Below are positions 25,352 to 36,168 of a stretch of 64,000 nt of DNA, piece by piece. The stretch covers positions 1,596,001 through 1,660,000 of the forward strand of contig NZ_CP139715.1 of NCBI RefSeq assembly GCF_034377285.1, written 5' to 3'. Position 1 is the first letter of the stretch. Every line of letters begins with the position of its first letter. Source of the DNA: Thalassobaculum sp. OXR-137 (lineage in GTDB: Bacteria > Pseudomonadota > Alphaproteobacteria > Thalassobaculales > Thalassobaculaceae). The position numbers and the translations under genes were made by a program. The notes below the pieces were generated by a model. That model was not told the DNA's origin. It did not search any database and was given only the letters and a program-made list of their open reading frames with translations.

Positions 25352-27037
25352 CTACGCCACGGCGATCGGCTTTCCCCGGCAGCAGCAGGCGGCGGTGACC
25401 GGGAAGTCGGTGCGCGCCTGGGCCAGGGTCAGGCGCTGGCGCAGCATCTCCGCCTCCGCGGTCCCGCCACGCCGCTCCACGCATTCGAGCAGACCGTGCA
25501 GCGCCCAGACATTGTCCGGATGGCGGCAGGGGCGTGGAACCGTTGGATCGAGCCCCAGATCGGCCCGGTAGACGGCCTCCGCCTCGGCATGGAGACCCTG
25601 TTCGGCCAGCAGCGCGCCCAGCGCGTGGCGTGGCGGATGCATCCAGGCCCAGGGCTCGGTGTAGTTCAGGGCGTCGTTGCGCTCGACGGCCGCGCGTAGA
25701 TGGTCGAACGCCTCCTCGAAGGCGCCGCGGCGATAGGCGATCTCGCCGGCCAGCATGGCCGCCCCGACGCCCAGCGTGTCGCGCACCGTGTTGCTGAGGA
25801 AGATCGCGTCCTCGGCGAAGCCGTCGCGGGCGGCGTGAAAGGCGTCGGCCTCGCGGTCCGCCGCGTCGAGCTCGCCCAGGGCGGCATGGGCCACGCCCTT
25901 GGCGTAGTGGAACATGGCGGTCCGGATCGGCGCCAGGTCGGGGTCGGGCGGCGGCGCCTCGCGGGTCAGCTCCCGCCATTTGCCGAACCGGACCTGCACA
26001 TGGCTGCGCATCCCGGAATAGCCGTCGAGGATCGAGCGCATGAAGGGCGCGCTGGCGGCCAGCAGGTCGCGGTGGGCGATCGCCCGGATCTTCTCGGCGG
26101 CGTGCAGGGCGGTGCGGTACTGGCCCAGCAGCATGGCGGCGTAGATGTAGAGATGCAGGTCGTGGCAGCGGGCCGTGGTGTAGAAGTTGGTGTCGCCGCC
26201 GAAGGCCAGATAGGCGTCGTCGGCGGCCACTGCCCGCCGGCTCTGCTCCACCGCCTCGCTGTAGCCGCCGCACAGCACGTAGATATGGGCCGGCATATGC
26301 TCCAGATGGCCGGCATCCGGCGCCAAGCCGCGCAGGCTGTCGGCACTGGCCAGGGCGCGTTCCGGCTCGGCCGACATCTCCAGGGCGTGGATGTGCATGT
26401 GCAGAACGCCCGGATGGACGATGCCGTCGCGGGCGCAGCGGGCCAGCGCCGTCTCCAGTACGTCGAGCGCCTCCACCGTCAGGCTCGCCGGATTGGGCGC
26501 GCCGGTGCGCAGGTCGAACAGCATCCGCGGGGTGCAGGTGACGGCGGCCTCGGCGAACAGGGCGGCGATGTCGAGATCGTCCGGATGGGCCGCGTGCACC
26601 GAGCGCATCGCATCGGCGAATTCCCGGTGCCAGCGGTTGAGCACGGCGCGGTCCCGTTCCGACGGCGACTGGTAGCGCAGGGCCACCGCGGCGATCAGCG
26701 CCCGTTCCGCCTCGGTGCCCGGCGCCGCAAGATCAGCGGCCTTCAGGGCCGCGGCGTGGCACACCGGCAGGGTGGCGGCGATCTCGGCGTCGGAGAAGCG
26801 GATCCAGGCGCGGTTTTAGAACGGGCCGCTGGCATAGGCGATGCCCCACCACGCCATCGCGCAGCCGGGATCGGCCTCCAGCGCACGGTGGAAACAGGCG
26901 ACGGCTTCCTCGTGGTTATAGGCGAACAGCCAGTTCAGACCCCGGTCGAACCAGGTCTGCGCGTCCGGCGGGGCGGTGGCGACCGGGCGCGTCCAGGTAC
27001 CGAGATCGAACGGATAGGCCGGATCGATCTCGGTCAT
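25352..27037 (-). pseudogene. TPR-repeat protein gene interrupted by one in-frame TAA
   Basis: One reading frame of 562 codons is broken only by TAA at 26816-26818. The N-terminal 73 codons (starting TEIDPAYPFDLGTWTRP) end AMAWWGIAYASGPF, and the frame continues after the stop as NRAWIRFSDAEIAATLPVCH and on to a normal stop. Relatives read GP-x-YN at this point, so the lost residue is almost certainly Tyr (TAC or TAT to TAA). The body is made of tetratricopeptide-type helices (HMPAHIYVLCGGYSEAVEQS, AMFHYAKGVAHAALGELDAA) and ends in a cysteine cluster TAACCCRGK. The ATG follows the ptsI stop by five bases. It may be a recent pseudogene, a sequencing error, or translated as two pieces by restart. 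Function unknown. Confidence 0.75.
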
Positions 27038-27042
27038 GGCGC

Positions 27043-28836
27043 TCAGAGACCGTCGTTGAAGTCGTCGAGCAGGACGGCGATCCGCCCCTCGTCGAGCTGG
27101 TCCATGATCGCGCGGGCGCGCTGGGTGGCCGGGGCCAGGGACAGGCGGCGGATCCGCTGCTTGACCCGGGGCAGGGCGGTGGCGGACATGGACAGCTCCT
27201 TCACCCCCATGCCGATCAGCAGCGGGGCGTAGCGCGGGTCGCCGGCGATCTCGCCGCAGATGCTGACCGGCAGTCCGTGGCGGTTGGCGGCATCGACGGA
27301 GAACTGGATCAGCTTGAGCACGGCCGGGTGCAGCGGGTTGTAGAGGTCGGCCACCTGCTCGTCGCCCCGGTCGATGGCCAGCGTGTACATGGTCAGGTCG
27401 TTGGTCCCGAGCGCCAGGAAATCGCATTCCATGGCCAGCGCGTCGGCGGAGAGGGCGGCGGCCGGCACCTCGATCATCGCGCCGAGCGGCGGAACCGGAT
27501 CGGCGATGGTCACCTTGCGGCGTTTCAGACGGCGCACGACCTTGGTAAGGATCGTGCGCACCGCGCGCACCTGGGCGGTCGAGGAGATCATCGGCAGCAG
27601 GATGCGCACCGGCCCATGGGCGCCGGCCCGCAGGATGGCGGAAAGCTGGGTCTCCAGCAGCTTCGGCTCGCGCAGGGACAGCCGGATGGCGCGCAGGCCC
27701 AGGGCCGGGTTCGCGCTGTCGGCGATGCGGTCGCCCAGCGCCGTCGCCAGCTTCTCGCCGCCGACGTCGAGCGTGCGGATGGTCACCGGCTTGCCGGCCA
27801 TGCCCTCCACCACCTGGCGCAGGGCGGCGTACTGCTCGTCCTCGTCGGGCAGCACGTCGCGGTTCATGAACATGAACTCGGTGCGGAACAGGCCCACGCC
27901 CTCAGCGCCCCGATCCGTGGCGATCTCCAGGTCGCGCGGCAGCTCCAGATTGGCCAGCAGGGAGATGGTCACGCCGTCCTGGGTGATCGCCGGCAGCGAG
28001 CGCAGGCGGGTCAGTTCCCGTTCCAGCCGTTCCCGCGCCGCCGCCCGGCGTCGGTACTCGGCCAGGGAGTCCTCGTCGGGGTCGAGCACGATCCGGCCGG
28101 TATCCCCGTCGACAATGATGGTCTCGCCGGACCGGATCGCCTTCGGCGCCACGGTGGCGCCCAGCACCGCCGGCAGGCCCATGGACCGGGCCATGATGGC
28201 GGTGTGGCTGTCGGTCCCGCCAAGGGCGGTCACGAAGCCGCCGATCTTCGCCGGGTCGAGCAGGGCGGTGTCGGCCGGGCTCAGCTCCTCGGCGATGATG
28301 ATGGCGCCCTCGGGGACATGGGCGAAGGCGTGATAGGGGGTCTCGGTGAGCTGGCGCAGGATGCGGTCGCCGACCTCGCGCACGTCCTGGGCGCGGGCGG
28401 CGAGATAGGCGTCGTTCACCGCGGACAGGCCGCGCACCATTTCGCCGACCACGACCTGAACGGCGGCCTCGGCATTGATGCGGCGCTCGCGGATCGTCGC
28501 GGCGACCCCGCCGGCGAGCCGCGTGGAGCCGAGCATCGCGGCATGGGCCTCCAGCAGCGGGCCGAGTTCGTCCAGCACGCCGGCCGGCAGGGCCTCGGCC
28601 TTGCGGCGCAGCTTGCGGACCTGCTTGTCGGCGCGGGCCCGGGCGGCCTCGAACCGCTCCACCTCGGTGACGAGCTGGCTGGTGGCCACCTGGTATTCGG
28701 GAACCTGGATCGACCCCGTATCGAGCACATGGGCCGGACCGATGGCGATGCCGGCGGAGACGCCGATTCCCTCCAACAGTCCGCGCTTGCCTCCCTTGTC
28801 CTGGCGCGCCCGCTTGGCCTTGTTAGTGGTCTTCAT
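27043..28836 (-). CDS. ptsI: PTS enzyme I (phosphoenolpyruvate-protein phosphotransferase)
   Basis: Transfers phosphate from PEP to its active-site histidine and on to HPr. The 597-residue protein has the N-terminal HPr-binding and phosphohistidine domains (H211 in GGTDSHTAIMARSMGLPAVLG split around the site) and the C-terminal PEP-binding barrel with GLFRTEFMFMNRD, LRAIRLSL and FLALGTNDLTMYTLAIDR. A basic leader (residues 1-18) precedes the domain. The ATG overlaps the end of ptsH by 14 bases. With no sugar-specific EIIB/EIIC in the operon, it feeds a regulatory phosphorelay. Confidence 0.95.
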   Translation of the reverse strand: MKTTNKAKRARQDKGGKRGLLEGIGVSAGIAIGPAHVLDTGSIQVPEYQVATSQLVTEVERFEAARARADKQVRKLRRKAEALPAGVLDELGPLLEAHAAMLGSTRLAGGVAATIRERRINAEAAVQVVVGEMVRGLSAVNDAYLAARAQDVREVGDRILRQLTETPYHAFAHVPEGAIIIAEELSPADTALLDPAKIGGFVTALGGTDSHTAIMARSMGLPAVLGATVAPKAIRSGETIIVDGDTGRIVLDPDEDSLAEYRRRAAARERLERELTRLRSLPAITQDGVTISLLANLELPRDLEIATDRGAEGVGLFRTEFMFMNRDVLPDEDEQYAALRQVVEGMAGKPVTIRTLDVGGEKLATALGDRIADSANPALGLRAIRLSLREPKLLETQLSAILRAGAHGPVRILLPMISSTAQVRAVRTILTKVVRRLKRRKVTIADPVPPLGAMIEVPAAALSADALAMECDFLALGTNDLTMYTLAIDRGDEQVADLYNPLHPAVLKLIQFSVDAANRHGLPVSICGEIAGDPRYAPLLIGMGVKELSMSATALPRVKQRIRRLSLAPATQRARAIMDQLDEGRIAVLLDDFNDGL

Positions 28837-29098
28837 CGAACTTGGACTCCACCAGATGGGCGATGGCGTTCATCGCCTCCCCCGCATCCGAGCCCTTGGC
28901 GCGAACCAGGATCGAGCAGCCCGGCGCCGCCGCGAGCATCATCAGACCCATGATGGATCGTCCGGAGACGGACTGTCCGTCCTTCTCCACCTCGATATCG
29001 GCGGCGTAGGCGCCGGCACATTTCACGAATTTAGCCGCCGCGCGGGCGTGCAGACCGCGCTTGTTGGTGATGAGCAGCTTGCGTTCTTCCGTCGCCAT
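28823..29098 (-). CDS. ptsH: HPr phosphocarrier protein
   Basis: A 91-residue phosphocarrier between enzyme I and EIIA. H17 in NKRGLHARAAAKFV is the PEP-dependent phosphorylation site, and S48 in GRSIMGLMMLAA is the site modified by HPr kinase, whose gene is in the same operon. GGGCAGG precedes the ATG; an in-frame TTG five codons upstream is less likely. It starts 11 bases after the EIIA stop and overlaps ptsI. Confidence 0.95.
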   Translation of the reverse strand: MATEERKLLITNKRGLHARAAAKFVKCAGAYAADIEVEKDGQSVSGRSIMGLMMLAAAPGCSILVRAKGSDAGEAMNAIAHLVESKFDEDH

Positions 29099-29109
29099 CG
29101 CCTGCCCGC

Positions 29110-29517
29110 TCAAGAGCCGGTCGCCCCCAGCACTTCGGAGGCGATCGATATGTATTTCCGCCCGGCATCGCGCGCCGCCACGCTGGCCTCGTGGAGCGAG
29201 GCGTTGGCGCGCACGCTGGCGAGCTTGATCAGCATTGGCAGGTTCACGCCGGCGATGACCTCGACCCCCGGGCGGTCGATGATCGAGATCGCCAGGTTGG
29301 ACGGGGTGCCGCCGAACATGTCGGTCAGCACGATGACGCCGTCGCCGGCATCCATCTCCTTGGCGCGATCCATGATCTCTCCGCGCCGCTGCTCCATGTC
29401 GTCTTCCGGACCGATGCAGACCGTTGCCAGACCGGTTTGCGGCCCCACCACGTGTTCCATCACCGCCTTGAGTTCATCCGCGAGGCGACCGTGGGTCACC
29501 AGAACAATGCCGATCAC
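29110..29517 (-). CDS. PTS EIIA component, mannose family (regulatory)
   Basis: A 135-residue EIIA-Man type domain that accepts phosphate from HPr on H9 (GIVLVTHGRLADEL). The second conserved region VLTDMFGGTPSNLA (about residues 62-75) lies near the active site. In alphaproteobacteria this protein is encoded between rapZ and ptsH without EIIB/EIIC partners and acts in regulation rather than sugar uptake; the same arrangement is seen here. Targets are not evident from the window. Confidence 0.93.
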   Translation of the reverse strand: MIGIVLVTHGRLADELKAVMEHVVGPQTGLATVCIGPEDDMEQRRGEIMDRAKEMDAGDGVIVLTDMFGGTPSNLAISIIDRPGVEVIAGVNLPMLIKLASVRANASLHEASVAARDAGRKYISIASEVLGATGS

Positions 29518-29539
29518 GATGTCTTCCGCGCTGTTTTGC

Positions 29540-30421
29540 TCATGTTGACGGCATGCCGCCCGTCTCGCGAGGCAGGTCGCGATGGCGGAGCGTGACAGGA
29601 GTTCCCCCGCTCTTCAACCACTCGGCCAGCCGCTCGGCCACATGAACCGAACGGTGCTTGCCGCCGGTGCAGCCGATGGCGACCGTCAGGTAGCTCTTTC
29701 CCTCGCGTTCGTAGCGCGGCAGCAGGGGGCCGATCAGATCGGTGAGGGACTGGAAGAACGGCGCAAAACCGGGATCGCCGGCGACGAAGGCGCCGACATC
29801 CGGGTCCCGGCCGTCGCGCGGCCGCAGATCCGGCATGTAATGCGGATTGGCCAGGAAGCGCACGTCGAACACCAGATCCGCCTCGCGCGGCAAGCCGCTG
29901 CGGAAGGCGAAGGACACGACGGTCACCGTCATCGCCCGGCCGACATCCAGGGCCAGGGATGAGATCAGGCTTTCCCGAAACTCCGAGAGATTGGACGAGC
30001 TGGTGTCGATCACCGCCGTCGCCAGATCGCGCACCGGGTCCAGCATCCGCCGCTCGATGGCGATGCCGTCGGCGATCGGCCGGTCGGTGGCAAGCGGGTG
30101 GCGCCGCCGGGTCTCGGTGAAGCGGCGGATCAGAACGTCGTCGTCGCAGTCGAGGAAGACGACGCGCAGGTCGACATCCGTGCGGGCCTCCAGCTCGGCG
30201 ATGGCGTCAGCGAGCGGATCGGTGGCGAAGCCCCGGGTGCGCGGGTCCACGCCGACGGCGATCCGGCCGGGAGCCTCCCGTGGCGCCAGCAGGGCCGGCA
30301 TGAGGCTGAGCGGCAGGTTGTCGACCGCCTCGTAGCCGAGATCCTCCAGCACCTTCAGGGTCGACGTGCGGCCGGCGCCGCTGAGGCCGGTGACCAGCAC
30401 GACGGAAAGGGGAGCGGTCAT
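29540..30421 (-). CDS. rapZ: RapZ-type nucleotide-binding adaptor protein
   Basis: A 293-residue P-loop protein of the RapZ/YvcJ family; E. coli RapZ directs RNase E to a small RNA controlling amino-sugar synthesis. The Walker A motif GLSGAGRTST is at residues 12-21, followed by LEDLGYEAVDNLPLSL. The C-terminal half has FAFRSGLPREADLVFDVRFL, YLTVAIGCTGGKHRSVHVAE. The ATG overlaps the hprK stop by four bases (ATGA). Whether RNA binding is conserved in this organism is unknown. Confidence 0.94.
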   Translation of the reverse strand: MTAPLSVVLVTGLSGAGRTSTLKVLEDLGYEAVDNLPLSLMPALLAPREAPGRIAVGVDPRTRGFATDPLADAIAELEARTDVDLRVVFLDCDDDVLIRRFTETRRRHPLATDRPIADGIAIERRMLDPVRDLATAVIDTSSSNLSEFRESLISSLALDVGRAMTVTVVSFAFRSGLPREADLVFDVRFLANPHYMPDLRPRDGRDPDVGAFVAGDPGFAPFFQSLTDLIGPLLPRYEREGKSYLTVAIGCTGGKHRSVHVAERLAEWLKSGGTPVTLRHRDLPRETGGMPST

Positions 30422-30837
30422 CGGGTACTCACCTGACGGACGGCCATGCGGACCTTGGCGGCGGCGGAGGCTTCGAGGGCGAAGAGCGAGATCACCGGGA
30501 CCGACACGCCGAGATGGGTCCAGCGGCCGGGGTCGGGCATTCGCGGAACCTGCTCCAGGGGGACGAGATCGATCACCAGGACCAGCGAGACGCGCTGCAC
30601 CGCCGGCACCGAGACGATGCCGATGCCGCGCACCTCCATCCGGCCCGACAGCGCTTCCGGCGCCCGGGCGATCAGGCTGTCCCCCTCGCGTGCCAGCTCC
30701 ACCCGGTCATCGGCGACCAGCGACGCCCCGCTGTCGATCAGCCGAAGCGCCAGATCCGACTTGCCGATACCCGACGGGCCGCGGAGCAGCACGCCCCGGC
30801 CATCGATCGACAGCACATTCCCCCAGATCGTCTCCAT
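30418..30837 (-). CDS. hprK: Short HPr kinase/phosphorylase (alphaproteobacterial type)
   Basis: A 139-residue protein that contains only the C-terminal kinase domain of HprK, as is normal in alphaproteobacteria. The P-loop GPSGIGKSDLALRLID (residues 20-35) and the following LVADDRVEL and MEVRGIGIVSVP segments match the family. It phosphorylates HPr on the serine seen in the HPr encoded downstream. First gene of the PTS operon, divergent from aconitase. In many relatives a ChvI/ChvG-type two-component system precedes hprK; it is not here. Confidence 0.93.
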   Translation of the reverse strand: METIWGNVLSIDGRGVLLRGPSGIGKSDLALRLIDSGASLVADDRVELAREGDSLIARAPEALSGRMEVRGIGIVSVPAVQRVSLVLVIDLVPLEQVPRMPDPGRWTHLGVSVPVISLFALEASAAAKVRMAVRQVSTR

Positions 30838-31029
30838 GGGCGGAGAATGGGTGCGCCGGGGGGCTTAGGCAATGGCCGATCCGCATCGATCGGCGCGGGT
30901 GCGGGATGTCGCGGCGCACTTGAATCCCTTTGCGTCGGCCGGTGTCGGAGATATAACGGCGCCAAACCAAGACGGGCATGGGCCCGCATATAGCCGACCG
31001 GGCCGAGGCGCACCTCGGACGGCCGCGCG

Positions 31030-31060
31030 GTCGAGAGACTTACTTTCAGTCGCGAGACTT
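31030..31060 (+). repeat. 12-base tandem direct repeat upstream of acnA
   Basis: GTCGAGAGACTT (31030-31041) and GTCGCGAGACTT (31049-31060) match at 11 of 12 positions with a 19-base period, about 46 bases before the acnA ATG in the 268-base divergent region. Two sites about two helical turns apart suggest binding of a dimeric regulator. The regulator is unknown. Confidence 0.4.
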
Positions 31061-31105
31061 CGCCGCCAACTGGCTGCTGCCATCATCATCGAGGAGAGAC
31101 ACTAC

Positions 31106-33793
<2,688 letters not shown>

Positions 33794-33832
33794 GCGGTTT
33801 CGCCTGGGCCACGTTAAAACGGGCCAAACAGC

Positions 33833-33860
33833 AACGGGCGCTCCCTTCGGAGCGCCCGTT
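33833..33860 (+). terminator. Terminator of acnA
   Basis: AACGGGCGCTCC and GGAGCGCCCGTT form a perfect 12-base stem around the tetraloop CTTC, 40 bases after the acnA stop. Only a short T run follows (CGCGTTTCG). It lies between convergent genes and may act in both directions. Confidence 0.78.
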
Positions 33861-33883
33861 CGCGTTTCGAGACGCGGTGACTC

Positions 33884-34708
33884 TCAGAACGTGTAGGTCA
33901 GGAACATGCCGCCGAAGATCTGGGTGGCGCTGCCGCGCTCGTCCACGATCGGGCTGTCGGCGAAATCGCCCATCAGCCGCGACACGCCGGCAATGGCGCC
34001 GATGCCGATCTCGCGGGTGACGGCAAAGCGGGCGGAGGCCTTCAGGCCGACGTCGCGCAGACCGTCGCCGGCGGAGAACTGCGACAGGCCGCTGGCCGAG
34101 GCCCCGGCCGCGTCGATGGTGTAGTAGGTCGTGGCGTAGTCGTTGTCGGCATAGGTCGCCGAGGTGCCGATCGAGAGCTGCAGGCGCCGGGTGGCCTGAT
34201 AGCCTTAGGTCAGGCCGAGGGTCGCCGTCGAGCCGTTGTCGTCGGTCGCGGCCCACATCGCCTCGACCTCGACGCCGAGGGAGTCCCGGTCGCCGAAGAT
34301 GCCCTTCTCGGTATAGCCGGCGAACAGGCCGACCCAGAGCTCGTCGTCGATCTCCGGAAGCCGGTCGACCACGTCGTCCTCCACGTCGGAGCGGCCTTCG
34401 CCGTAACGCAGGATCGGACCGAATTCGAACAGGCCGTGGGGCATCAGGTTGGCGCGCACGCCCGGCCCGTCCGTCTCGACGTACAGATTGTCGTACTCGA
34501 CCTTTACCGTCGGGAAAGGCTGGAACTCGTAGTCGTCGGAGCCCAGATAGTCGGGGTGGTAGATCGCGCCAGCCCCGAGCGTTACCTGCCAGGGGGAGTC
34601 CGGGCCGGTCTCCTGGGGCTTGTCGTCCGCCCGCGCCGCCGAGGGAAGGGAGACGACGGCGAGCGCCACCGCCATGAAATATCCGGTCCGAATCGAAGTC
34701 ATACCCAT
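33884..34708 (-). pseudogene. MipA/OmpV-family outer-membrane protein gene interrupted by one in-frame TAA
   Basis: The 275-codon frame encodes a signal peptide (residues 1-27, ending ARADDK), then beta-strand-rich sequence typical of MipA/OmpV (WQVTLGAGAIYHPDYLGSDD, FEFGPILRYGEGR). TAA at 34205-34207 interrupts it after TATLGLT; the frame continues as GYQATRRLQLSIGTSATYAD and ends with a barrel-type terminal strand FGGMFLTYTF before TGA. The family has an aromatic residue here (LxYGY pattern), so TAC or TAT to TAA is likely. The first 167 residues alone would lack the last third of the barrel and should not fold in the outer membrane. GAGAGG precedes the ATG, and the promoter looks intact. 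Confidence 0.75.
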
Positions 34709-34737
34709 TGAAACCTCTCCATGGCGATATTTACGTC

Positions 34738-34780
34738 GTCAATATCCGGTTAACGTGCGGGCGTCAATGCCAAATTGACA
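34738..34780. promoter_or_regulatory. Operator and promoter between mipA and its TetR regulator
   Basis: GTCAATgccaaATTGAC (34763-34779) is a perfect 6-base inverted repeat, and a further GTCAAT half-site lies at 34738-34743. On the minus strand TTGACG (34762-34767) and TATTGA (34739-34744), 17 bases apart, form a good promoter for mipA that overlaps these sites. On the plus strand a perfect TTGACA (34775-34780) could serve the regulator gene. The layout fits autorepression and mipA control by the TetR-type protein. Confidence 0.55.
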
Positions 34781-34809
34781 GCGAAAACATTCCGCCGATA
34801 GGGTGCGGA

Positions 34810-35448
34810 ATGGCATATCACCATGGCAATCTGCGGGAGGCGCTGGTCCAGGCCGGGCTCGACATCCTGGAAACGGAGGGGCTCGGCGCCCTGAGCCTGC
34901 GGGGCTGTGCGGCACGGGTCGGTGTCTCCCACGCCGCACCGAAGAACCACTTCCAGAATCTGGAACGGCTGACGGTGGCGATCTGTGCCGAGGGGCATCG
35001 GCGGCTCAGCGCCACCATGCGGGAGCGCCTGCGCGGCGCCCCGGCAGAGCCGCGCGCCCGGATCGCGGCGGCGGCGGAGGGGTATCTCGCCTTCGCGCTG
35101 GAGAACCCGGACTTGTTCCGGCTGATGTTCTCCCAACCCAGGACCGCCGCCTACGACCCGGACCTGCGGGAAGCCGGCGACGAGTCCCATGACATCCTGC
35201 GCGAGATCTGCGCTCCGCTGGCATCGCGGATCAACGGGGTTCCGGTGCCCCGCGCCGTGATCGAAACCATGGTGTGGAGCTATGTGCACGGCTATGCCTC
35301 GCTCGCGGTGAACAACCGGTTTCGGCGCCAGCAGGTCGCCATGGGCCGGATGCCCGGAATCGCCGAGGCGATGCCGGCTTTCGAGATCGAAGGCGAGGGG
35401 CTGCGTGCGCCCTGCCCGCCAGAGGTGGGAGCGGCGGAGGCGAAGTGA
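34810..35448 (+). CDS. TetR family transcriptional regulator with WHG-type C-terminal domain
   Basis: A 212-residue repressor-type protein. The N-terminal helix-turn-helix is at about residues 10-60 (LREALVQAGLDILETEGLGA, LRGCAARVGVSHAAPKNHF). The C-terminal region (AEGYLAFALENPDLFRLMFS, MVWSYVHGYASLAVNNRF) matches the WHG subgroup. It is divergent from the mipA locus with palindromic half-sites in between, so it probably controls that gene and itself. AGGGTG lies a few bases before the ATG. Ligand unknown. Confidence 0.9.
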   Translation: MAYHHGNLREALVQAGLDILETEGLGALSLRGCAARVGVSHAAPKNHFQNLERLTVAICAEGHRRLSATMRERLRGAPAEPRARIAAAAEGYLAFALENPDLFRLMFSQPRTAAYDPDLREAGDESHDILREICAPLASRINGVPVPRAVIETMVWSYVHGYASLAVNNRFRRQQVAMGRMPGIAEAMPAFEIEGEGLRAPCPPEVGAAEAK

Positions 35449-35515
35449 TATCCTCCCGGGATGCCTGCGCACCGTACGGTGTGCCATCGGAGCGGATGCT
35501 GGAGGGCCGCGCGCC

Positions 35516-36151
35516 ATGACCCGAGGACTGCTGTTCCTGCGATTGCCGTTCTTCCTGGCCGCCGCGCTCATGCTTTTCGCCGCCGTTCCTGCCTCGGCCC
35601 AGTGGCTGCACGACGCGCAGCCCGCCCCGGCCCAGCCTAACCCGGTCCACACCGTGCCGGCCGAGCCCTCCGTCCTGCCCGACCTGCGGGCCGATCTGCC
35701 GCCGTGGCAGCGCACCCTCTACAAGACCGTGACGTTCCAGGCGGTGGCGAATGCGACCGATCTGCTGCTGTTCGACACCCTGATCGGCGGGCACGCGGTC
35801 CTGCTCGGCGGTTTCGTGGTCGCCAATGCCGCGACCGCGGCCGGGCTGTACTACGGCTTCGAATATCTTTGGCAGCGCGAAGGTCCGACGCTGGCGGAGA
35901 CCGACGAGACCACGATCCTGAAGAAATCGCTGCTCTTCCAGTCGGTCAACGGCGGGCGGATCTTCCTGCTCGGCTACGGGCTGGGGGCGTCGGCGCCGGC
36001 GGCGGCGCTGCTCGCCGGGACCGTCTTCGTCACCGATCTCGCGGTGTTCTACGCCAACGAGTATGTCTGGGACGTCTTGCGGCCCCTGGAGGTCGGGAGC
36101 ACCGCCGAGCCGCCGATCACGGCGTCTTCAATTCCCGTGAGCTACCGCTGA
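35516..36151 (+). CDS. Exported/membrane protein with two DUF2061-like two-helix repeats
   Basis: A 211-residue protein with an N-terminal signal or anchor (LPFFLAAALMLFAAVPASA) and a proline/alanine-rich spacer (residues 25-55). Two similar hydrophobic modules follow: one starting WQRTLYKTVTFQAVANAT and ending YYGFEYLWQREGP, the other starting LKKSLLFQSVNGGRIF and ending FYANEYVWDVLRP. Each has the K-x2-x-F/Y ... two helices ... aromatic-E-x2-W layout of DUF2061 membrane domains. Function is unknown. It is separated from the DUF1223 gene by only 17 bases, so they are probably co-transcribed. Confidence 0.75.
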   Translation: MTRGLLFLRLPFFLAAALMLFAAVPASAQWLHDAQPAPAQPNPVHTVPAEPSVLPDLRADLPPWQRTLYKTVTFQAVANATDLLLFDTLIGGHAVLLGGFVVANAATAAGLYYGFEYLWQREGPTLAETDETTILKKSLLFQSVNGGRIFLLGYGLGASAPAAALLAGTVFVTDLAVFYANEYVWDVLRPLEVGSTAEPPITASSIPVSYR

Positions 36152-36168
36152 CGGGTAGTCTTCCCGGC

